Source: Leucothrix pacifica (lineage in GTDB: Bacteria; Pseudomonadota; Gammaproteobacteria; Thiotrichales; Thiotrichaceae). From it: 44,896 nt of DNA. The DNA is taken from NCBI RefSeq assembly GCF_003172875.1, contig NZ_QGKM01000009.1, positions 1-44,896 of the forward strand. The letters are read 5' to 3'. The translations under genes were made by a program, and so were the position numbers. This document shows, piece by piece, positions 8,075 through 14,156 of this stretch; within the stretch, counting starts at the first letter, position 1, and every line of letters starts with the position of its first letter. Under the pieces are notes generated by a model. That model made no database searches and was not told the DNA's origin. It saw nothing but the letters and a program-made list of their open reading frames with translations.

Positions 8075-9184
8075 TTATTCTGCTTTTTTCTCAACGTCAG
8101 CAGCAACTTCGGCCGCTTTTTCAGCGGCTGCTTCCGCATTGGCTTTAGCGTCTGCAGCAGCTTTCGTATTGAATTCCTTACGCTTTTCCATCATACGCTG
8201 TTGGAATTCGGCAAACGCTTTTTGCTGTTGTTGGATAAAGGCACGGCGCTCTTTTTCCATGCTTTCCATTAGCTCACGCGCTTCAGGTGTCATGTTTGAG
8301 TTGTTGTAAGAGTAGGTGCTGCCGTAGCTGTTAGTGCTGCTTGAGCCATTGCCTTGTGCAGAACCGTTACCCTGCGCATTACCAGAGAAGCCCATATTGA
8401 ATCCGCCATTGCCTGACATGTTGCCAGAGCCGTTCGCCGAACCGTTGCCGTTAGTTGAACCGTTGTTGTTGCTGTTTCCGTAAGTAGAGCCGTTGCCGCT
8501 ACCCTGAGCATTACCATTGAAGCCCATGTTGAAACCGCCATTACCCTGCATATTGCCAGAGCCATTAGCATTGCCAGAACCGTTATTATTCCAGTTATTA
8601 TTGCCATTCCAACCGTTGTTACCATTAGCAGAGCCATTGCCACGAGCATTGCCGTTGAAGCCCATATTGAATCCGCCGTTGCCCTGCATATTGCCGGAAC
8701 CGTTAGCGTTTCCTGAGCCATTACCGTTGTTGTTCCAGTTATTATTGCTATTCCAACCGTTGTTGCTGTTAGCTGAGCCGTTACCCTGAGCATTGCCATT
8801 AAAGCCCATATTGAAACCGCCGTTACCGTTCATATTGCCTGAACCGTTCGCATTGCCGTTGTTGTTCCAGTTGTTATTGCCATTCCAACCGTTATTACCG
8901 TTCCAGCCATTGCTGCCGTTTCCGTTACCTTGCATGTTTCCGTTGAAGTTCATGCCGAAGTTGCCAGAGGCATTACCTGAACCGTTTCCAAAGCCCCAAC
9001 CGTTGTTGTTCCAGCCATTGTTATAGCCGTTATTGTTGTTGCCCCAGTTCCAAGGCATCCAGTTGTTGTTATTGTTGTAGCCGTTGTTATTGTTCCAGGG
9101 CCAAGGACCGTCAGCGTGTACAGCAGCAGAACCTGCTAAAGTGGTTACTAATAAAGCGGCTTTTAATGTGGTTAAAGACTTCAT
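8075..9184 (-). CDS. Exported Asn/Gly-rich tandem-repeat protein, sulfur-globule-protein-like
   Basis: The 369-aa protein starts with a clear Sec signal peptide cut near VHA-DG (residues 1-24). Residues about 25-290 are low-complexity Asn, Gly, Trp and Ser. A repeat of roughly 45 aa recurs about three times and contains GSGNMQGNGGFNMGFNGNA followed by NNGWNGNNNWNNNG. The C-terminal 75 residues switch to a charged, Ala/Glu/Lys/Gln-rich coiled coil beginning NMTPEARELMESMEKERRAF. Signal peptide, N/G/aromatic-rich body and basic/acidic helical tail resemble sulfur globule envelope proteins of Thiothrix/Beggiatoa-type bacteria. That assignment is by composition and architecture only. It lies upstream of the RND pump and downstream of a SqrR-like regulator, all on the minus strand. 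Confidence 0.65.
   Translation of the reverse strand: MKSLTTLKAALLVTTLAGSAAVHADGPWPWNNNNGYNNNNNWMPWNWGNNNNGYNNGWNNNGWGFGNGSGNASGNFGMNFNGNMQGNGNGSNGWNGNNGWNGNNNWNNNGNANGSGNMNGNGGFNMGFNGNAQGNGSANSNNGWNSNNNWNNNGNGSGNANGSGNMQGNGGFNMGFNGNARGNGSANGNNGWNGNNNWNNNGSGNANGSGNMQGNGGFNMGFNGNAQGSGNGSTYGNSNNNGSTNGNGSANGSGNMSGNGGFNMGFSGNAQGNGSAQGNGSSSTNSYGSTYSYNNSNMTPEARELMESMEKERRAFIQQQQKAFAEFQQRMMEKRKEFNTKAAADAKANAEAAAEKAAEVAADVEKKAE
8370..8990. repeat. Degenerate tandem DNA repeats inside the N/G-rich gene
   Basis: The N/G-rich coding region contains blocks of about 135-140 bp that recur with only scattered synonymous and near-synonymous changes. For example, the stretch encoding NMQGNGGFNMGFNGNA appears near 8510, 8655 and 8795. 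Dense AAC/GGT-type codons create long runs of related trinucleotides on both strands and explain the long shadow open frames there. Such tracts are prone to copy-number change by recombination. Confidence 0.7.
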
Positions 9185-9312
9185 AATGCTCTCCTGATCC
9201 TCTTCGAGGGTTACGTTCTCACAATGTCAAAATTAAAATGTAGCGGTATCATATCTGAATATCATAATATTAACTATTACTAATATTCTTAAATAGTAGA
9301 ATTCTGACCGAG

Positions 9313-9328
9313 AAAGGGGAATACCCCC
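9313..9328 (-). terminator. Weak terminator candidate after the ArsR-family gene
   Basis: On the minus strand GGGG and CCCC (9316-9327) pair around TATT and are followed by TTTCT. It lies about 45 bp beyond the regulator's stop codon and before the N/G-rich gene. The stem is only four or five GC pairs long, so it may terminate weakly and let the downstream gene use its own promoter in 9185-9310. Confidence 0.35.
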
Positions 9329-9370
9329 GTTTAGGTAGGTGTTTTTGTTTTGGTATGAAGAAATGAGGGA

Positions 9371-9718
9371 CTAACGTAAGGCCGGGGTACTACAAAACAC
9401 ATCCTGCATCATACTAATTAACTTAAGGGTGCGTGAGTCACCGACACGATAAAAAACACGGTTCGCATCACGACGTGAAGTCAGTACATCCTTATCGCGC
9501 AGTAGTGTCAGGTGTTGAGAGATATTGCTTTGTGATGTGCCAACCATAGAAACAATATCCTGAACACTCGCTTCATCTTCACCTAGCATGCAGAGAATTT
9601 TCAGGCGCAGGGGATGAGATATCGCCTTTAGTGCACGTGAGGCACGTTCAATATCCTGATCTCTGGCCAGTAATTCATTGATTGGTTCAGCGCTAACGCT
9701 AGTATTTGATGATGACAT
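9371..9718 (-). CDS. ArsR-family repressor with two cysteines, SqrR/BigR/YgaV-like
   Basis: The 115-aa winged-helix regulator shows HPLRLKILCMLGEDEASVQDI, then the recognition helix TSQSNISQHLTLLRDKDVL and the wing SRRDANRVFYRVGD. Cys43 (ILCML) and Cys109 (DVFCST) sit at the positions of the redox-active dithiol of SqrR (Cys41/Cys107) and related BigR/YgaV proteins, which sense sulfide-derived persulfides. The metal-binding ELCVCDL motif of classical ArsR is absent. It is divergent from the LRR kinase and upstream of the N/G-rich protein and RND pump. The inferred role is repression of the sulfur-globule-like gene, and perhaps the pump, until reactive sulfur species rise. Confidence 0.8.
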   Translation of the reverse strand: MSSSNTSVSAEPINELLARDQDIERASRALKAISHPLRLKILCMLGEDEASVQDIVSMVGTSQSNISQHLTLLRDKDVLTSRRDANRVFYRVGDSRTLKLISMMQDVFCSTPALR

Positions 9719-9807
9719 GATAGGTTCCGCCAGTTGTTGGTTTTTATAAGTAGTTATAAAACCTAAATTATTAGTATTTGTTTATATAGTAATATAGTTC
9801 TAATCTA
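9719..9807. promoter_or_regulatory. AT-rich divergent promoter region (arsR-type / LRR kinase)
   Basis: This 89-bp intergenic segment is strongly AT-rich and contains TAGTAATA (9787-9794). Its reverse complement, TATTACTA, is at 9275-9282 in front of the N/G-rich gene. Both copies lie in AT-rich near-palindromic settings, which fits a shared operator for the ArsR-family protein. This is inference from two short matches in AT-rich DNA. Confidence 0.35.
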
Positions 9808-11238
9808 ATGTCACACGGCATTAATCGGATGATTTGCCCCGTCCACTGTGACTCCGGGTGTTTGTGTTCTATCATAGCGCCCAACAATCACAGACACCGG
9901 ATACACCAATTGCATACCATCGCTGACCTCAAAGACGGCCTACTAAACAATGCCACTCGCCTGCAGATTTCAGAAGACCTGACTGAATTCCCGGAGGAGG
10001 TCTATGACTTAGCCGGGACGCTTGAAGTATTGGACCTGTCGAATAATCAGATGAGTGATCTTCCAGCCGATTTTGCACGCTTGTCAGAGCTGAAAATACT
10101 CTTCCTATCCAATAACCAATTTAAAGCATTGCCCGCCGTATTAGCTAACTGTCCAAAGCTGGAGATGATTGGCTTCAAAGCAAATCAGATTGTGGATGTG
10201 CCGGAAAATGCGCTACCACAGAGTACGCGTTGGTTAATTCTGACGGATAACAAAATCCAGACATTACCAGAATCAATGGGCGACCTCAGCAATTTGCAAA
10301 AGCTAATGTTGGCGGGTAATGAACTGACGACACTGCCTGACTCAATGGCTAAATGTCGTGCCTTACAGTTGGTCCGTTTATCGGCTAACAAACTCAATGT
10401 GTTACCTGAATTTTTATTGGAATTACCAAAGTTGTCATGGTTGGCTTTCTCGGGTAATCCGTTTTGTGTGGCGTTTTCTGATGATTCATCCGCCGCAATC
10501 CCCGCGGTAGGTTTTGAGGATGTTGAACAACACGAGGTGTTAGGACAGGGTGCATCCGGCGTTATTTCGCGTGCTAACTGGATCAATCCTATCGTCCCGG
10601 TGACTGACGCAACACAGGCGATTGCAGTGAAGCAGTTCAAAGGGCAAGTGACTAGCGATGGTTATCCTGAAGATGAGTTACACGCCTGTCTGGCTGCAGG
10701 GAAACACGCCAACTTAGTGCCGGTTATTGCCAAAATAGAGCAGGGTGAACAGCTTGGTTTGGTGATGGGCTTGATAGACCCGGATTACACCAATCTTGGC
10801 GAGCCACCGACGTTCCAAAGTTGCACGCGAGATCACTTCGATGATGATTTTATGGTGACCGTTGCAGCGGTGTTAAAAATATCCCGCAGTATTATGGATA
10901 CACTGCTGCACCTCCGGGAACGCAATATTAGTCATGGTGATCTTTACGCACACAATATTCTGACTAACTCCGATGCTGATGTGCTGTTTGGTGACTTTGG
11001 TGCAGCGTCTAATTACGCCTCATTGTCTGCCTCGCAAGCCGCTGGTTTAGAGAAAATAGAAGTCCGTGCTTTTGGTTGCTTACTGGAAGATTTGATCGGT
11101 AGTAGTTGCGATAGTGATGACTGCCCCGATATGTTTGAGTCATTAGTCTTACTAAAAAATCGCTGCATGCACCCTAAAGGTCATGCGCGCCCAACCCTTG
11201 CAGAAATTAAGTCTGATTTAGACGCAATTGAAGGATAA
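9808..11238 (+). CDS. Leucine-rich-repeat protein kinase
   Basis: The 476-aa protein has two parts. Residues about 35-215 contain seven or so LRRs of the bacterial type, such as LEVLDLSNNQMSDLPADFARL and LQKLMLAGNELTTLPDSMAKC. Residues about 240-476 form a protein kinase domain: glycine loop from Gly246 (GQGASGV), Lys275 (AVKQF), catalytic loop His376-Gly-Asp378 with Asn383 (HGDLYAHNIL), and Asp396 of DFG. HGD replaces the eukaryotic HRD, as in many bacterial kinases. The N-terminus has a Cys-rich stretch (CPVHCDSGCLC) that might bind metal or be untranslated; Met8 is an alternative start. No membrane segment is evident, so it is probably cytoplasmic. The S4-domain gene follows within 5 bp. 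Targets are unknown. Confidence 0.88.
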   Translation: MSHGINRMICPVHCDSGCLCSIIAPNNHRHRIHQLHTIADLKDGLLNNATRLQISEDLTEFPEEVYDLAGTLEVLDLSNNQMSDLPADFARLSELKILFLSNNQFKALPAVLANCPKLEMIGFKANQIVDVPENALPQSTRWLILTDNKIQTLPESMGDLSNLQKLMLAGNELTTLPDSMAKCRALQLVRLSANKLNVLPEFLLELPKLSWLAFSGNPFCVAFSDDSSAAIPAVGFEDVEQHEVLGQGASGVISRANWINPIVPVTDATQAIAVKQFKGQVTSDGYPEDELHACLAAGKHANLVPVIAKIEQGEQLGLVMGLIDPDYTNLGEPPTFQSCTRDHFDDDFMVTVAAVLKISRSIMDTLLHLRERNISHGDLYAHNILTNSDADVLFGDFGAASNYASLSASQAAGLEKIEVRAFGCLLEDLIGSSCDSDDCPDMFESLVLLKNRCMHPKGHARPTLAEIKSDLDAIEG

Positions 11239-11242
11239 ATAC

Positions 11243-11452
11243 ATGGAAAAGTTTGAATTAGACGAGCACGATTTTATTGAGTTGAATAACTTGCTGAAAG
11301 TTACTGGCTTAGTGGATAGCGGTGGTTTGGCGAAAAGCCTGATCGGCGATGGACAAGTAAAAGTCAATGGCGAAGTCGAGCTGCGCAAACGCTGCAAGAT
11401 TTACCGTGGCATGGTGGTTGAGTTTGGTGGCCAGCAGGTTGAGGTGGTTTAG
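11243..11452 (+). CDS. ybcJ: S4-domain RNA-binding protein, YbcJ-like
   Basis: The 69-aa protein is essentially one S4 RNA-binding domain: FIELNNLLKVTGLVDSGGLAKSLIGDGQVKVNGEVELRKRCKIYRGM. This matches the E. coli YbcJ family in length and motif order (GGxAK, V.VNGE...R.R.K...G). YbcJ-type proteins are thought to bind structured RNA, probably in connection with ribosomes. The ATG at 11243 is five bases after the kinase stop, implying co-transcription. The ORF could be extended by five residues to 11228, but that overlaps the kinase and is not needed. Confidence 0.85.
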   Translation: MEKFELDEHDFIELNNLLKVTGLVDSGGLAKSLIGDGQVKVNGEVELRKRCKIYRGMVVEFGGQQVEVV

Positions 11453-11916
11453 ATTTTTTGGGCTTCGGGGCAAAGCGCACTTTTAGCGATTTCCCCAGCG
11501 TGAGTGAATGTGTTTACCTCACCGCTGTCATAAATAACCCAAACTTCCAGAGCACCTTTCGCCAGATATAACTCAACCTTTTGCGCTATTTCAGCCTTAG
11601 AGTTAGACGGTGAGACGATTTCAATGCAGATCTCAGGTGCTTTTGGATAGGGTGTTTTATAAGCATAAGTCTGAATGAATTCATTGGAAGCCCAAACAAC
11701 GTCTGCCACTCTTACACCTTCTGAGGTTTGGATAGAACACTCCGCAATCACCTCACCCTCAGGGCTGTTATTAGCGAGCTGGTTTCCCACACGCATTTGA
11801 ATGCGTCCATGCTGATTTGATGCAGGACTCATCAGTATCTGGCCGAATTTATTGAGCTCAATTTTGAAGGGAAGATCTTTAAGCAGTGGGTTTCCAATGA
11901 CTTCTGCCCATTCCAT
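11449..11916 (-). CDS. Uma2-family (DUF820) restriction-endonuclease-fold protein
   Basis: The 155-aa protein shows the Uma2 PD-(D/E)XK pattern: an early Glu in the N-terminal helix, Asp in VRVADVVWAS, Glu in PEICIEIVSPSN and a following conserved strand EVWVIYDSGEV. In this family the Asp and the Glu of the EIxSPS motif are proposed metal ligands. Uma2 proteins are abundant in cyanobacteria and scattered elsewhere; their role is unresolved, with possible nuclease activity or mobility. It is somewhat shorter than typical 180-190-aa members. Its 3' end overlaps the convergent ybcJ-like gene by four bases. Confidence 0.8.
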   Translation of the reverse strand: MEWAEVIGNPLLKDLPFKIELNKFGQILMSPASNQHGRIQMRVGNQLANNSPEGEVIAECSIQTSEGVRVADVVWASNEFIQTYAYKTPYPKAPEICIEIVSPSNSKAEIAQKVELYLAKGALEVWVIYDSGEVNTFTHAGEIAKSALCPEAQKI

Positions 11917-11986
11917 GATTTGTCTCCTGTCTGGTCATCATGTTCTTTTGATACTACATTAAGGGGAAGGTTTAGAGAAGGTTAGG

Positions 11987-12661
11987 CTAACTTCTGGTTA
12001 CACCACCTGCGAGTTCACTAAGTCCGGCAATTACCAAGTCAGGCTCAATACCCCAAGGATCAAATACCATATCTTTAGAACGCTGCACCCAAGCAGTTTT
12101 TAAACCTGCAGAAGCAGCCCCAATCACATCAAACGGATTACTGGACACCAGCCAAGTATCAGAAGCTGCTGCGCCGCCCGTTTTTACCATATGAGCATAC
12201 ACATCAGGGTTAGGCTTAAAAGTATGCAAGCCATCTACACTAACCACGCCATCGAATAAATCACGAATCCCTGCATTTGTCAGCAAGCCTTCCACTGCAT
12301 CCGCTGTGCCGTTTGAGAAACCATACATCTTATGACCGGCAGCTTTGAGTGTTGTTAGGGAGTCTGTGACATCATCAAATGCCGGCAGAATACGATACTC
12401 AGCTAATAAATCTGCTTTTTGCTGATCACTCAGTTCTGTCTTTAGCAGCTGGTCAGTGTAGTCCAATGCTTGGCTGGTGCAGACACCAAAATGCTGATAT
12501 TGCCTCATCAGGCCGCGGCGGAAGGAATATTCCAGTTGCTTATCTCGCCAGATATTGGAAAAGGTCGGTGCCTCGTCTCCGATAAATTCTTGTAAACGTG
12601 TGACAACACCGTGGGTATTGATGAGCGTTCCGTAGATATCAAAGGCGAGTGTCACTGACAT
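11987..12661 (-). CDS. HAD-family hydrolase, haloacid dehalogenase type II
   Basis: The 224-aa protein has the HAD motifs in order: Asp8 nucleophile and Thr12 in AFDIYGTL, the motif II Ser/Asn in YGFSNGT, Lys in HTFKPNPDVY, and an SSNPFDVIGA segment corresponding to the SSNxxD motif of L-2-haloacid dehalogenases. Classical dehalogenases have Trp after SSNP, where this protein has Phe. It could dehalogenate 2-haloacids by hydrolytic inversion or act on phosphate esters; the type II architecture favours the former. It stands alone between the Uma2 gene and the divergent DUF418 gene. Confidence 0.85.
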   Translation of the reverse strand: MSVTLAFDIYGTLINTHGVVTRLQEFIGDEAPTFSNIWRDKQLEYSFRRGLMRQYQHFGVCTSQALDYTDQLLKTELSDQQKADLLAEYRILPAFDDVTDSLTTLKAAGHKMYGFSNGTADAVEGLLTNAGIRDLFDGVVSVDGLHTFKPNPDVYAHMVKTGGAAASDTWLVSSNPFDVIGAASAGLKTAWVQRSKDMVFDPWGIEPDLVIAGLSELAGGVTRS

Positions 12662-12853
12662 AAATGTTCCTTTTGCAGAGGGCGGGAGCTGGAAATGACA
12701 TCATGCACCAGATGTAACTTTGGTGACAACTTTCTGTGAATAACAGGATAAAAATAGTATTAGTAATAATATGCTTATTTAAAATACTTAATAGTGCTAT
12801 TGTGGAGATGATTTTCAGCCCCCTTATTCTGAATAATTCACCAAGGAACCCCT

Positions 12854-14038
12854 ATGCTGACCCAGCGCACCCACGAAGTAGACGTAATCCGTCTTGTTGC
12901 CTTACTCGGTATTTGTATAGTCAATATTCCGACCATGGGGGTGTCAGATGGCCTATCTGGTGAGGTCATAATTGGCTTGGAGGACGAACTGTTCACTGCT
13001 GAGGCTAATGACGTGGCGGGAGCAGTCTCAGCAGAACTTAATCAGTACGCAAAGTTTTTCACCGGACTATTTATCGATGGCAAGTTTCTTATGTTGTTTT
13101 CGTTTGTGTTTGGTTGGGGAATCGCTGTTCAGGAAAAACGCATAAGCAGTGTGGGTGGGGATTTTAAAGCCTATTACTTTCGCCGTTCCTTTGGCTTAAT
13201 CCTGCTGGGTATGATTCATATGAGCTTTATTTTTGCGGGTGATATTTTAATAACCTATGGCATCACCTGTTTGATTTTCTGGTACCTGCGAGATTATGTA
13301 TTACGAATACCGCTTAAGAAATTTCTGTGGCAAATGATTCGCTACCAATATCTGGCCGCTATTTTGGTTGGCCTGATAATGGCCAGTACTGTGATGATGG
13401 ATATCGCTAGCCCCTCGTTTCTCGATTTAGGCAATGATGCATTGGGTGGCTCCTTTAGTGAGGCGACTCACTATCGCTTTGTGGATGGTGGCAGTTTTCA
13501 AATCCTGTCGGTGTTTTTATTTACCTTCCAAGGCTTGATGGCGTTTGGCTTGGGATATCTGGCAGAGCACCTTGGCTTTTTTCGTGAAGGTAGTGATAGC
13601 TTCCAGAAACTGCGATCCATGCTGCCGAGGTTATTCATCTTTGGATTCATTAGTAATGTGCTTTATGCGCTAGGTATGATCGAAGTAGGTGGTGGGTTAA
13701 CCATGGGTGTAGGTGTTTTGCTTTGGCTGGTCGGCGCACCGGCACTTGCAGCGGTTTATCTTTATTACATCGTTATTGTTGCAAGGCGTATTCGCATACC
13801 GGAGCTGTTGCTTCTGGCGGGTCGCAACTCATTGTCGGTTTATGTGCTACAAGGCCTTATTGCCAGCTTGATGTTTGGCGGCTATGGCTTAGGGTGGTTT
13901 GATGAATTTGGTGAGCTGGCGCTGATTCCGGTGAGCATTGGGATTTATATCGTGACGGTGCTGATTGTCGGCTTGTATGCGAAACGCTTTGGGCGTGGCT
14001 TTTTGGAGCCGGTGTTGCGAGAGATTGGTGGGCGGTAA
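12854..14038 (+). CDS. DUF418/YeiB-type integral membrane protein
   Basis: The 394-aa polytopic protein starts MLTQRTHEVDVIRLVALLGICIVNI, the typical R-x-x-x-x-D-x-x-R-G-like N-terminus of YeiB/acyltransferase-3-related membrane proteins. About nine hydrophobic helices can be seen. The C-terminal third (ELLLLAGRNSLSVYVLQGLIASLMF) matches the DUF418 signature with the conserved G-R-N/M-S-L-T/S-x-Y motif. AAGGAA lies eight bases before the ATG. The family is thought to transport or modify a small molecule, but no member's activity can be transferred with confidence. It stands upstream of the caspase gene on the same strand, 118 bp away, so linkage is possible. Confidence 0.85.
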   Translation: MLTQRTHEVDVIRLVALLGICIVNIPTMGVSDGLSGEVIIGLEDELFTAEANDVAGAVSAELNQYAKFFTGLFIDGKFLMLFSFVFGWGIAVQEKRISSVGGDFKAYYFRRSFGLILLGMIHMSFIFAGDILITYGITCLIFWYLRDYVLRIPLKKFLWQMIRYQYLAAILVGLIMASTVMMDIASPSFLDLGNDALGGSFSEATHYRFVDGGSFQILSVFLFTFQGLMAFGLGYLAEHLGFFREGSDSFQKLRSMLPRLFIFGFISNVLYALGMIEVGGGLTMGVGVLLWLVGAPALAAVYLYYIVIVARRIRIPELLLLAGRNSLSVYVLQGLIASLMFGGYGLGWFDEFGELALIPVSIGIYIVTVLIVGLYAKRFGRGFLEPVLREIGGR

Positions 14039-14156
14039 CAGTCCTAAAACAGCCATATTGTAAACCCAAAAAGCATATTCCAACCGTTAATCGCTGGTTA
14101 AGCTTCGTTTATCGGCTTATACTTCGTTGGAAAATAGATCACTTTGGGCCATTATA

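Noticed and set aside
8290-9026. Long open frames on both strands across the N/G-rich gene
   Set aside because: They are shadows of the low-complexity codons; their peptides are Leu/Pro or Ala/Thr repeats without start signals, while the minus-strand frame has a signal peptide and a coiled-coil tail.
12736-12963. 75-aa forward frame before the DUF418 gene
   Set aside because: It overlaps the DUF418 start in another frame and has no ribosome binding site or recognisable family.
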